Of a stretch of 41,373 nucleotides of DNA, positions 27,454 to 36,129 are shown piece by piece. This stretch comes from JBLIDK01 sp047632595 (GTDB taxonomy: Bacteria > Bacteroidota > Bacteroidia > Sphingobacteriales > Sphingobacteriaceae): contig JBLIDK010000017.1 in the NCBI GenBank assembly GCA_047632595.1, forward strand, positions 1 to 41,373, read 5' to 3'. The notes below the pieces were generated by a model that worked only from the letters and a program-made list of their open reading frames with translations, was not told the DNA's origin and ran no database searches. Positions within the stretch are counted from its first letter, which is position 1. Each line of letters begins with the position of its first letter. The translations under genes were made by a program, and so were the position numbers.

Positions 27454-28026
27454 ATGGAACAATTAATAGAATTCGATAAACATTTATTCTACCTCATTAA
27501 TGGAGTGTGGAATAACGCTTTGTTTGATACTATTCTACCACCCATTCGAAACAAATATTTCTGGGCTCCCTTGTACTTGTTTATCATTAGTTTTTGCCTA
27601 ATTAACTACAAGAAAAACGGCTTTTACATTATTTTGGGAATCCTCTTAACTTTTGTTTTTGCAGACTTGCTTTCTAGTTCAATAATAAAACCGCTTTATG
27701 GGAGACTCAGACCTTGCAACGATTTAACCATGGTTGACAATGTGCGATTGCTAGTAAATTGTGGTTCAGGCTTCAGCTTTACATCATCGCATGCTACCAA
27801 TCACTTTGCTATTTCATGGTTTATGATAATGGTATTTATGCGCCCTTACAAATGGGTTTTGCCAGTTGGATTAATTTGGGCTGCTGCGGTGTCTTATGCT
27901 CAGGTTTATGTTGGAGTTCATTTTCCTGCAGATATAATGGGAGGTTCTATTGTTGGGTCTTTAATTGGCTTACTAACTGGAATGGCTTTCGTTAGGCATT
28001 TTGGAAATTTAAAATCGATGAACTAA
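27454..28026 (+). CDS. PAP2-family membrane phosphatase
   Basis: A 190-residue protein with about five membrane helices and the three PAP2 motifs. These are KPLYGRLRP (K79-x6-RP), SFTSSHA (variant of PSGH, His113) and VYVGVHFPAD (His156, Asp160). In the third motif the usual Arg before VY is Gln, a variant also seen in related sequences. Members dephosphorylate lipid phosphates such as undecaprenyl diphosphate or phosphatidic acid; the substrate is not decidable here. It starts 1 base after the methyltransferase stop and its stop overlaps that of convergent mazG. Confidence 0.9.
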   Translation: MEQLIEFDKHLFYLINGVWNNALFDTILPPIRNKYFWAPLYLFIISFCLINYKKNGFYIILGILLTFVFADLLSSSIIKPLYGRLRPCNDLTMVDNVRLLVNCGSGFSFTSSHATNHFAISWFMIMVFMRPYKWVLPVGLIWAAAVSYAQVYVGVHFPADIMGGSIVGSLIGLLTGMAFVRHFGNLKSMN

Positions 28027-28796
28027 AGCTTTTTAGCTTCATCCCAATATTTATCCATTTCCTCTAAAGACATGTTTTTTAATTCTCGCCCACTTTTTTG
28101 CGATTCAATTTCTATGTGTTCAAAACGTTTTTTGAATTTCTTATTTGTTCGCTCTAGAGCATCTTCGGGGTTTATCCCGATGGCTCTAGCATAGTTGATA
28201 ATTGAGAAGAGCACATCACCCAATTCATCTTCTTTTTTAGAAAAATCATCAAGCTCAACTGCCTCATTTAATTCTTCAATTTCTTCTTCAACTTTATCCC
28301 AAACCGATTCTTTATTTGGCCAATCAAAACCAACTCCTGCTGCCTTTTCTTGCATTCTATACGCCTTCACCATTGCTGGCATTGAGGTTGGAACTCCTTC
28401 TAAAACACTCTTTTTACCCTCTTTTAGCTTAATTTGTTCCCAATTCCGCTTTACATCCTCTTCTGACGTCACTTTTACATCTCCGTAAATATGAGGGTGG
28501 CGAACAACGAGTTTATCACAAACAGATTCCAACACATCGCTGATATCAAATAGCTTCCTTTCACTACCAATTTTAGCGTAAAAAACAAGATGTAACATAA
28601 TATCGCCCAGCTCCTTTTTTAGCTCCTCATAATCTTTTTCGATAATGGCGTCACTTAGCTCATAGGTCTCTTCAATTGTTAGAATTCTTAGGGTTTCAAA
28701 AGTTTGTTTTTTATCCCATGGACATTCAGCTCTAAGCTCATCCATTATGTTTAATAAACGTTCAAACGATTTTTTCTTGGTCTCTATTGAGTTCAT
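28023..28796 (-). CDS. mazG: Nucleoside triphosphate pyrophosphohydrolase MazG
   Basis: Hydrolyses (d)NTPs, including damaged ones, to monophosphate and pyrophosphate. At 257 residues it has two tandem MazG domains, as in the E. coli enzyme. Metal-binding motifs are EETYELSDA with ELGDIMLHL in the first domain, and EEEIEELNEAVE with EDELGDVLFSIIN in the second. The start is set at the ATG 28796 (MNSIETKKKSFERLLNIMDE); the only upstream option is a GTG at 28820. It converges with the PAP2 gene, the stop codons overlapping. Confidence 0.95.
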   Translation of the reverse strand: MNSIETKKKSFERLLNIMDELRAECPWDKKQTFETLRILTIEETYELSDAIIEKDYEELKKELGDIMLHLVFYAKIGSERKLFDISDVLESVCDKLVVRHPHIYGDVKVTSEEDVKRNWEQIKLKEGKKSVLEGVPTSMPAMVKAYRMQEKAAGVGFDWPNKESVWDKVEEEIEELNEAVELDDFSKKEDELGDVLFSIINYARAIGINPEDALERTNKKFKKRFEHIEIESQKSGRELKNMSLEEMDKYWDEAKKL

Positions 28797-28829
28797 ATGA
28801 TAAAGGTATAAAACCGACACGACTTAAGT

Positions 28830-28862
28830 TTGTTAAACTTATAATAGGAATCAGTATCTTTG
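28830..28862 (+). promoter_or_regulatory. Bacteroidetes-type promoter, near-leaderless
   Basis: TTG (28830-28832) is followed after 22 bases by TATCTTTG (28855-28862), matching the TTG-N17-23-TAnnTTTG consensus. The ATG of the small protein begins at 28867. Transcription should therefore start at or just before the start codon, giving a leaderless or very short leader. Confidence 0.6.
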
Positions 28863-28866
28863 CACC

Positions 28867-29049
28867 ATGAAATTAATATTAATCACTTTAGTTTTACTTA
28901 CCCTTTCATTTTTGGGTATAGCTGTTAGACTTTTGTTTTTGAAAAATGGCGAGTTCAGAGGAACCTGCTCAACTCAAAACAAATTGATAAATCCTGATGG
29001 TGCATGTACCGTTTGTGGTGCATCAACTGATGAAAAATGTAAAAATTAA
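28867..29049 (+). CDS. Small four-cysteine membrane protein, possible NqrM analogue
   Basis: A 60-residue protein with one N-terminal membrane helix (about 2-24), then GEFRGTCSTQNKL and a C-terminal DGACTVCGASTDEKCKN, giving four cysteines. Related proteins are widespread in Bacteroidetes as short 'membrane or secreted' proteins. The layout (one helix, then GTC/GSC, then a C-x2-C...C cluster) resembles NqrM (DUF539), the small membrane factor needed to mature Na+-NQR by supplying iron. The similarity is of architecture; I did not establish homology. It has its own promoter, about 20 kb from nqr. The cysteines suggest metal or Fe-S binding. Confidence 0.75.
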   Translation: MKLILITLVLLTLSFLGIAVRLLFLKNGEFRGTCSTQNKLINPDGACTVCGASTDEKCKN

Positions 29050-29117
29050 TTTCACCAATCTTATAGTTTTCAATTAGCTTAGAAAGCTACTTTTCACCCT
29101 TTTATTTATTCTTAATT

Positions 29118-31343
29118 ATGAGCGATTCAGGTAAAATCATTTACACGCTTACCGACGAAGCACCAGCATTAGCTACTTACTCTTTTCTTCCTATTGTTCA
29201 AGCCTTTGCTAAAAAAGCGGGCATCGCAATTGAAACAGCAGACATATCTCTTAGCGCTAGAATTTTAGCCTCTTTTCCAGATTTCTTAAAGGTAGATCAA
29301 CAAGTTCCAGACACCTTAGCGGCACTTGGTGAATTAGCTACTAAACCAGAAGCTAACATTGTTAAATTACCAAACATTTCAGCTTCTGTTCCACAACTTG
29401 TAACGGCAATAAAAGAGTTACAAGAAAAAGGATTTGCAGTACCTAACTACCCAGTAGAACCTGAAAACGAAAAAGAAGAAAAAATTAAGAGTCGCTACGA
29501 TAAAATTAAAGGTAGTGCTGTTAACCCAGTTCTTCGAGAAGGAAATTCTGACCGTAGAGCACCTAAAGCAGTTAAGGAGTTCGCTAAGAACCACCCACAT
29601 TCAATGGGTAAATGGAGCAAAAACAGTAAGTCACACGTTGCAACAATGAATGGTGGAGATTTCTTTGCTAATGAAAAGTCTGTAACCTTTGCACAAGCTG
29701 ACAAAGTGGATATTGTATTTGTTGATACAAACGGCGCTAAAAAAACACTTAAAGCAGGAATTTCTGTAAAAGCAGGTGAAATAATAGACGGTACTGGAAT
29801 GAATCGCCAGAAGCTTATTAAGTTTCTAGAAAAGGAAATTAAAGACGCTAAAGAGCAAGGTGTATTGTTTTCGCTGCACATGAAAGCAACAATGATGAAG
29901 GTTTCAGACCCAGTTATTTTTGGCACTGCAGTTGAAACTTTTTTTGCAGATTTAGTTAAAAAACACGAAGCATTAATTGAGAAATACAATGTTGATTTCA
30001 GTAATGGCTTAGGCGACTTAGTTGCTAAACTAGCAGATATGACTGCTGATGAAAAACAGCAAGTTGAAAAAGATTTAGCAGCTGCTATTGCTGATGGTCC
30101 TGAATTAGCAATGGTAAACTCTGATTTAGGAATTACTAACCTTCATGTTCCTTCTGATGTAATTATTGATGCTTCGATGCCTGCGATGATTAGAGTCGGC
30201 GGTAAAATGTGGGATAAAAACGGCAAGGAGCGCGATACTAAAGCAGTTATTCCAGATTGCAGTTATGCTGGGGTTTATGCTGCAACCATTGATTTCTGTA
30301 AAGAAAATGGTGCTTTTGATCCTACTACAATGGGAACTGTTCCAAATGTTGGATTAATGGCCCAAAAAGCTGAAGAATACGGATCTCACGATAAAACTTT
30401 TGTAATTGAAGGTAAAGGAGAAGTAATGGTGCTTAATTCAAAAGGTGAATGTATCATTTCTCATGATGTTGATCCTGGAGATATTTGGAGAATGTGCCAA
30501 GTTAAAGATGCACCCATTAGAGACTGGGTAAAACTAGCAGTTACGCGAGCTAGATTATCTGACACTCCAGCAATATTTTGGTTAGACTCTGCTCGTGCAC
30601 ACGATAGAGAGTTAATAAAAAAGGTAGAATTATACCTAAAAGACCATGATACGAATGGCTTAGATATTAGCATAAAATCTCCAATTGAGGCTACAAAAAT
30701 TACTTGTCAACGTTTAAAAGAGGGTAAAAACACTATTTCAGTTACGGGTAATGTACTTAGAGATTATTTAACTGACTTATTTCCAATTTTAGAAGTTGGA
30801 ACGAGTGCAAAAATGCTTTCTATTGTTCCATTAATGAATGGCGGAGGTTTGTTCGAAACAGGAGCTGGAGGAAGTGCACCAAAGCACGTTCAGCAGTTTT
30901 TACAAGAAAATCATTTACGTTGGGATAGTTTGGGTGAATTTTTAGCCTTAGCTGCATCTTTGGAGCATCTTTCAAGGACCTTCGACAATGAAAAGGCAAA
31001 AATTCTATCAGAAGCACTAGATTCTGCCGCATCCAAATTCTTAGAAGAAAACAAGTCACCTTCAAGAAAGGTCATGGAAATTGATAACAGAGGAAGTCAT
31101 TTCTATTTGGCATTGTATTGGGCAGAAGCATTAGCAAAACAAAATGAAAATAAAGAATTAGCAAATCAGTTTTCAAGTCTTTACGGTGGCCTTTCAGCTA
31201 AAGCGGAACAAATAAGTGACGAACTAATTTCTTGTCAAGGAGCTAAACAACATATAGATGGTTATTATAAACCGGACACCGAATTGGTAAGTCAAGCATT
31301 GCGTCCAAGTAGAACGCTTAATGCGTTGATTGATGGGTTTTAG
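29118..31343 (+). CDS. icd: NADP-dependent isocitrate dehydrogenase, monomeric type
   Basis: Oxidatively decarboxylates isocitrate to 2-oxoglutarate in the TCA cycle with NADP. At 741 residues it is the long monomeric form, not the 45-kDa dimeric one. It is recognised by the N-terminus IIYTLTDEAPALATYSFLPI and by internal stretches such as LREGNSDRRAP, HPHSMGKWS, SLHMKATMMKVSDP and MNGGGLFETGAGGSAPKH. ATG start at 29118. The last 135 bases (31209-31343) occur again at 36130-36264. This copy is intact, ending TLNALIDGF. A perfect terminator hairpin follows. Confidence 0.97.
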   Translation: MSDSGKIIYTLTDEAPALATYSFLPIVQAFAKKAGIAIETADISLSARILASFPDFLKVDQQVPDTLAALGELATKPEANIVKLPNISASVPQLVTAIKELQEKGFAVPNYPVEPENEKEEKIKSRYDKIKGSAVNPVLREGNSDRRAPKAVKEFAKNHPHSMGKWSKNSKSHVATMNGGDFFANEKSVTFAQADKVDIVFVDTNGAKKTLKAGISVKAGEIIDGTGMNRQKLIKFLEKEIKDAKEQGVLFSLHMKATMMKVSDPVIFGTAVETFFADLVKKHEALIEKYNVDFSNGLGDLVAKLADMTADEKQQVEKDLAAAIADGPELAMVNSDLGITNLHVPSDVIIDASMPAMIRVGGKMWDKNGKERDTKAVIPDCSYAGVYAATIDFCKENGAFDPTTMGTVPNVGLMAQKAEEYGSHDKTFVIEGKGEVMVLNSKGECIISHDVDPGDIWRMCQVKDAPIRDWVKLAVTRARLSDTPAIFWLDSARAHDRELIKKVELYLKDHDTNGLDISIKSPIEATKITCQRLKEGKNTISVTGNVLRDYLTDLFPILEVGTSAKMLSIVPLMNGGGLFETGAGGSAPKHVQQFLQENHLRWDSLGEFLALAASLEHLSRTFDNEKAKILSEALDSAASKFLEENKSPSRKVMEIDNRGSHFYLALYWAEALAKQNENKELANQFSSLYGGLSAKAEQISDELISCQGAKQHIDGYYKPDTELVSQALRPSRTLNALIDGF
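31209..31343 (+). repeat. 3' end of icd, copy 1 of a 135-bp direct repeat
   Basis: This end of the intact icd gene is repeated in the same orientation at 36130-36264 with 124 of 135 bases identical by my manual alignment and no gaps. The copies lie 4.92 kb apart. Confidence 0.9.
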
Positions 31344-31363
31344 GTGGTGTAAAAGAATATTTA

Positions 31364-31405
31364 AAATCAATCTTTATCAATTGATTGATTGATAAAGATT
31401 GATTT
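31364..31405 (+). terminator. Terminator hairpin after icd
   Basis: Perfect 17-base arms (31364-31380 and 31389-31405) with an 8-base loop, 21 bases past the icd stop, followed by a mildly T-rich stretch (CTGTTTTAC). It probably ends icd transcription. No similar structure follows the second copy of the icd end. Confidence 0.7.
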
Positions 31406-31499
31406 CTGTTTTACACAATTTAAATTCTTGAATTATAACATCATATGATTTCTTTTTAATAGAAATATTCATTCAACTTTAATGTTGAATTTTACCATT

Positions 31500-31697
31500 A
31501 TGTCTCAAAAGTTTATTTACACTATTCCATGTATTTTAACTCTAATCAGTTGCAAGGAAGAAGAAGAGATTACCCCAATAGTTAAAACTCCACCTACTTA
31601 TTCTCAATATGCAGACAGTGTCATTTCATTTAGTTCACAATACTCCATAACAGAGATAGCCATAAAAATGAAAAGGGATCTCCTCATATTAAAATAA
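31500..31697 (+). pseudogene. Truncated surface lipoprotein gene
   Basis: From ATG 31500, a lipoprotein signal ends at LISC (Cys18) and is followed by an acidic linker and YADSVISFSSQYSIT. That phrase is a common opening of a Bacteroidetes surface lipoprotein domain which normally continues for well over 100 residues with a 'WSA.Q.LG.P' type sequence. Here the frame turns into unrelated Lys/Ile-rich sequence and stops at 31697. It is therefore the 5' end of a larger gene whose rest was lost, lying between the two icd-end copies. Only 5 bases separate it from the stop of the convergent 1240-residue gene. Confidence 0.6.
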
Positions 31698-31702
31698 CAT
31701 AT

Positions 31703-34700
31703 TTAATTCTTACTAATTTTTTGATTTAATAAAATTTCATTACTGGTATTTACCATCTTAATATAGTATATGCCAGTGGTAAATCTCTCTAAATCCATAT
31801 TAAATATTCCAACACCTTGAACATTTTCTGTATCAATTAGCTGACCATAGGTGTTAAATACTGAAATAGTTGCTTCCATAGACTTCGAAAGGTCAAAATC
31901 TACGCTAAATTTACTTTTAACAGGATTTGGATATACTGAACTAATATAATCCACTTTTATTTTTGTAATTAATATTGAATCAATATTCCGTTTGTCTTGA
32001 ACAACAACCTGAGTATTTGGACTAATATAATAGTCATAGCCAAAATAGTATTGCAATACTGCCTTAGCTAAATAACTAATAGAATTATCCATTAATGCAA
32101 TTACGTTTAAATTAGCAATATCTGAAGCCTCCATTTCAAACAAACTCAGTCCTTGTTGTTGATATTTTCCAAGTATAGTATAATAGTCAATACTTGTTTG
32201 AATTTCATCGTCAATTGGTAAAGCAGACAATATATTTTGAGTTGAATCAAATTTATTAATGGTTGCATAGTATCCAGCCAATTCAACTTTAGCCAATGTT
32301 AAGTTAACATCTTCTAGTAGATTTACTAAATCTGAATTGTTAAAATCGGTATTTGAATTTATCTTGAATGAGATATAATCCTGCATTGTAATTTCCGCAA
32401 AGTCTATATCAGAAATAGCTAAAGAATTTATTTCTTGAATTGTTTCTACTACTGTCCACGACTCAAATTCATTTGAAACAGTTTCCCCATTCTTGTTAAC
32501 GCCCTCACCACAATTATTTGTATAATCTAAAAACCCACCAAAGCAAGGCTCTAGTAAAATTGAATTACCAGCTGTAGTTGGTTCAGGATTTCCGTCAACA
32601 TTAGAAGCTGCTTGATTGTAATGAAAATACACTATTGGATTTTTTGCCTCGTTTGAATTGCTAGAATTTATAGCAGAAATATCCACAACACTAGTAGTAA
32701 CGGGTGAGTAAAAGATATTTGAGGTAGGTGACTTACATGAACCTTGGCCTTGATTTTGTATAGTAGAATTAAGAATGCTCCAATTAATGATTTTCCCATT
32801 TTCAAAAACATTACAGTCCACTTCTAATGTTTTATTATATAGGTAATTGTATATTCCAATTCCACACTGTTCAAATCTATTTGTTTTAATATTCGCTTCA
32901 ACATTATTTGAAGATAAATGAATGCCATTTACACCCTCATTTTGTCGATAAAAGCCATTATAAACTATGCTTACTCCTCTAGTGCCATTTGCGTGAATAC
33001 CCACCAAATATGAAACTGGGCATGGATTACCTGGGACACAAAGTCTCGATGTTGATGAGGCATAAAACTTGTTACTATTAATTAAAGGCTGTCTAATACC
33101 AGTTACGCTTATACCTCTTCCTACATTTCTATATTCTGTATTTTGGATACTTGTACCTGAGGTATTTGTACCTGTACCCCAATTTTGTGAAATTCCAAAA
33201 TCAAGATTAGAAAAATAAGAAGTAGTACCTATAAATGAATGATTAAAGTCTATGTCAGAGTTATAAGTTGCAACACCAATACCGTAAAATGCAGGCCCAT
33301 CGCTATTGCTTCCATCCTTAGTCAAACAAGTTACTTGTGATGTGTTACCTCTTGGATTGTCAATATTTCCATTAAACTCCATGTTTTTGAAATAAACAGA
33401 TCCTACAAACCTAATATCAACCATTGCTTTTGGGCTATAAGCACAGCCATCAAAATAATGATAATCATCCGTCCAATTAATAACGGAATTTTCTATTTTA
33501 TGTATATCCCGCCTGTTTTGGTTACTTGGAATTTCAATTATTTGGATACTAATATAATTATCATTGAACTCCGAAGCTTGTAATACTTTTACAAAACCTA
33601 CATGCGCAAAATTATCAATATCATGCCCAATTGTAGCAATACCAATTTTTGCATTTGATATCTCACCGTCGTTAACCTCAATTTGACCTTCGTCATTTAC
33701 TGAGTCAAATGGATGAAATGCACCTTCTACTTGTATGCCAACCCAATTCTTACTACAGGCTACAAACTCATCAAAAGAACTGTTGTCTATTATTAATTTG
33801 TTTCTTGATTTAACTACTAACTTACCTTCCTCACCAAAATTAAAATCAAGATTCTTAATTGTAATATTATGACTTATAATTATATCATTTTTAACATTAA
33901 TTTGATCTTTTCCAAATGGATTTGCACCTTTGTTTTGCCATATTCCTTTGGTAGTACTTGTATATGATATAACATCATAAACATCCGTTAATGTCATATT
34001 GGTAAGTTTAGCGTCTGAACAACCATTTGACGCGGTAACATTGTGTGATATAGCATATGTGCCATTTAAGAGCTCAGCTGTGGGACTTGTCTCATTTGAA
34101 GAAAACACAACTGTTTGATTTGAGTTTCTAATTATCCAATCATGGTTAGAATTTTGATCCAAAGAAACAAACTTCGTAAGCCCACCGTCACATATATCTT
34201 CTGTGTTATATATAAAGTCAGCATTTGGTCCAAGTAAAATTAAAACTTCCACAGTATTAGAATCTCCTTTACATGGTCCGTTATACGCTCTTACCACATA
34301 AATACCACTATTACCGGGAACTGCATCATTAATTACTGGGTCTTTTTGGGTTGAAGTAAATCCATTTGGTCCTGTCCATTCGAAAGTTATTCCTGATTTA
34401 TTTGTCATATTTGCAAATAGTTGAAGTTGATCACCTTCACATATTGGACTGCCTGGAGGTGAGTTGGTTGATGGTTCAACGTAAGGTGCTAATTGAAAAA
34501 CAGATACCTTTACAGTATCTAATAAAACACAATTACCATTAAAAACTGATACGTAATAATCAAATGAAGTTTCTGGAAATACATATGGGTTACTTTCAGT
34601 TTGACTCGAGATATTGTATAAAGGACTCCAATTAAACGTGGTTATGCCAACTGCCGCATCTGGACAATAAACACCTCCTAAAACTGTTGTGTCACCAATA

Positions 34701-35425
34701 CAAATTAATCTATCTGGGCCAGCGGGATCAGGCCTTTTAAAGAAGGAAATATCGTCAAGCCCAAAATCTGACCCCCCGCCATTTGACGGTGTTACGTCAA
34801 TGGAAATTTCAACCGTCCCTGTAAAATTAGATAGCCATTCAGCACATAATCTAACCCATTCTTCACCTGTTGGGGACATTATTGGTAAAGTAAAATTTTG
34901 ACTGAATAGGGTTTGCTTGTTGGATCGAACATTTAATGTTGCCCTATTAGACGTATATGTGTTAGCATTTGCATTGCTTGCCCAAACAACAAAATCATAC
35001 GTTTCATTTGACACAACTGATACATTTTGATACCATATGCGTTGCATGTTTGTGCCACTATGTCCGTCAGCCACCATAAATAATCCTATTTGATCATTTG
35101 GATTAAGATCTGGTCCAAATGTATGATCGTCTTCAGTTTTTAAGCCAGCATTCCAATCTCGAGAGTTATATTCAATTGAATAACGACCTCGAGCTGCAGT
35201 AGAATTAATAGTATAATCCGAATTAAATCCAGTATTTCCATTTTCAAAGTCACCATTTGTAACAAGATTTGAACCTTTATACAAACCGCAATCACAATCA
35301 CCACTTGGCGGTGTATTATTTTGGGCTTTAACAATATTAGGAAATAACAAAAGCATTGTAATTGCGACTATTCTATAAGTATTTAAACTTAGGGGGGCTT
35401 CAGTAAAATATAGTGTAGTTTTCAT
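31703..35425 (-). CDS. Large secreted beta-helix protein with T9SS sorting domain
   Basis: A 1240-residue exported protein. The start is taken at ATG 35425, which gives a recognisable signal region (MKTTLYF ... LLLFPNIVKAQ); an in-frame start 47 codons upstream only adds membrane-like non-family sequence. Order of parts: a CBM-like N-terminal module opening with SNLVTNGDFENGNTGF; Ig-like modules with a 'CVLLDTVKVSV' style strand and FEWTGPNGFTSTQKDP; a long right-handed parallel beta-helix (repeated Asn-rich turns, about 500-950); and a type-A T9SS C-terminal domain (SSVYPNPVKSKFSVDFDLSK, then TGIYYIKMVN). Likely a surface or secreted adhesin or polysaccharide-active protein; no catalytic residues can be assigned. 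It lies between the two icd-end copies. Confidence 0.8.
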   Translation of the reverse strand: MKTTLYFTEAPLSLNTYRIVAITMLLLFPNIVKAQNNTPPSGDCDCGLYKGSNLVTNGDFENGNTGFNSDYTINSTAARGRYSIEYNSRDWNAGLKTEDDHTFGPDLNPNDQIGLFMVADGHSGTNMQRIWYQNVSVVSNETYDFVVWASNANANTYTSNRATLNVRSNKQTLFSQNFTLPIMSPTGEEWVRLCAEWLSNFTGTVEISIDVTPSNGGGSDFGLDDISFFKRPDPAGPDRLICIGDTTVLGGVYCPDAAVGITTFNWSPLYNISSQTESNPYVFPETSFDYYVSVFNGNCVLLDTVKVSVFQLAPYVEPSTNSPPGSPICEGDQLQLFANMTNKSGITFEWTGPNGFTSTQKDPVINDAVPGNSGIYVVRAYNGPCKGDSNTVEVLILLGPNADFIYNTEDICDGGLTKFVSLDQNSNHDWIIRNSNQTVVFSSNETSPTAELLNGTYAISHNVTASNGCSDAKLTNMTLTDVYDVISYTSTTKGIWQNKGANPFGKDQINVKNDIIISHNITIKNLDFNFGEEGKLVVKSRNKLIIDNSSFDEFVACSKNWVGIQVEGAFHPFDSVNDEGQIEVNDGEISNAKIGIATIGHDIDNFAHVGFVKVLQASEFNDNYISIQIIEIPSNQNRRDIHKIENSVINWTDDYHYFDGCAYSPKAMVDIRFVGSVYFKNMEFNGNIDNPRGNTSQVTCLTKDGSNSDGPAFYGIGVATYNSDIDFNHSFIGTTSYFSNLDFGISQNWGTGTNTSGTSIQNTEYRNVGRGISVTGIRQPLINSNKFYASSTSRLCVPGNPCPVSYLVGIHANGTRGVSIVYNGFYRQNEGVNGIHLSSNNVEANIKTNRFEQCGIGIYNYLYNKTLEVDCNVFENGKIINWSILNSTIQNQGQGSCKSPTSNIFYSPVTTSVVDISAINSSNSNEAKNPIVYFHYNQAASNVDGNPEPTTAGNSILLEPCFGGFLDYTNNCGEGVNKNGETVSNEFESWTVVETIQEINSLAISDIDFAEITMQDYISFKINSNTDFNNSDLVNLLEDVNLTLAKVELAGYYATINKFDSTQNILSALPIDDEIQTSIDYYTILGKYQQQGLSLFEMEASDIANLNVIALMDNSISYLAKAVLQYYFGYDYYISPNTQVVVQDKRNIDSILITKIKVDYISSVYPNPVKSKFSVDFDLSKSMEATISVFNTYGQLIDTENVQGVGIFNMDLERFTTGIYYIKMVNTSNEILLNQKISKN

Positions 35426-35740
35426 ATTATGAATGTTTTTTTTGTGTAAAACTATATGCAATATAAAATTATTATTTTGAATTAAAAAATAAATACAAAC
35501 ATTTGTTTTACAATTGACTAAATATTTTACCAATACCAAACAATATTTTATCAAAAGCCCAAACAATATTTTGTGTGCAAAGTGAGGTTAGGAAAGACTA
35601 AAATAATTTGTTATTGTAAGTGCCATTAATGACACTTACAATACTACAAAACGAGGCGTTTTTGTTCTATATTAACTCTTTGATATTAGGTGTCTTTTGT
35701 TAAATAAAGTGAAACTCTAGAAAGTTGTATCTTTGTTTAA
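35426..35740. other. Divergent spacer with short repeat and hairpin
   Basis: This 315-base spacer lies between the large T9SS gene and the pseudogene. It holds a 13-base direct repeat CAAACAATATTTT at 35537-35549 and 35560-35572 (23 bases apart). A hairpin has 10-base arms at 35613-35622 and 35633-35642 around the inner palindrome CATTAATG. A TATCTTTG (35728-35735) matches the -7 consensus just before the GTG at 35741, with no TTG at correct spacing. No coding sequence seen. Confidence 0.5.
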
Positions 35741-36129
35741 GTGGATAAAATTGGAGGCGTAGAAATAAGAGTTGCCGGAAAATCGGGAAATTTATATTTA
35801 AAGCCTGAAAATTATGTCATTCAAGAAGGTGCTGTAAGACATGTTTTTAAAACGCCAATAAAGCATATCATTGGTTTCAGTTCTATTTTAGGTCAAGTTC
35901 AAGAATCAAAGTCAATTGATTTTCTAGATTTAAAAACAACTACTGCATTTGAAAGCATTCAAAATATTGCTCAACAAAATGAATTTTGAATTCCAATTTA
36001 CCATTTCAATAAATGAAAATATTGAACTCTATCAATCCTACAACCATGTTTATCAGAACGGAGAATACATGGGTTGATGCTGAGTTTTATTTTTATGGAC
36101 CCTAAAGGATGCCGGTGGGAAAAGCAAGG
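35741..36129 (+). pseudogene. Multiply broken gene of an uncharacterised Bacteroidetes family
   Basis: Four stretches in three frames belong to one protein family that I recognise but cannot name. They are IRVAGKSGNLYLKPENY...IQEGAVRHVFKTPIKHIIGF (35741-35989, GTG start), FEFQFTISINENIEL (35982 to about 36027), SINPTTMFIRTENTW followed by VDAEFYFYG (about 36028-36099) and TLKDAGGKSKA (36099-36129). About 30 residues seem missing between NY and IQEG, and at least three single-base indels separate the blocks. The last block runs directly into the copied icd end, the two sharing CAAAT at the joint. Family function unknown. Confidence 0.65.

Noticed and set aside
29495..29989. 164-codon minus-strand ORF within icd
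   Set aside because: Antisense to a highly conserved enzyme; composition reflects the complement of its codons.
31344..36129. A complete mobile element or genomic island
   Set aside because: No integrase, transposase, relaxase, tRNA or clean inverted repeats are visible; the repeated icd end alone does not prove integration.
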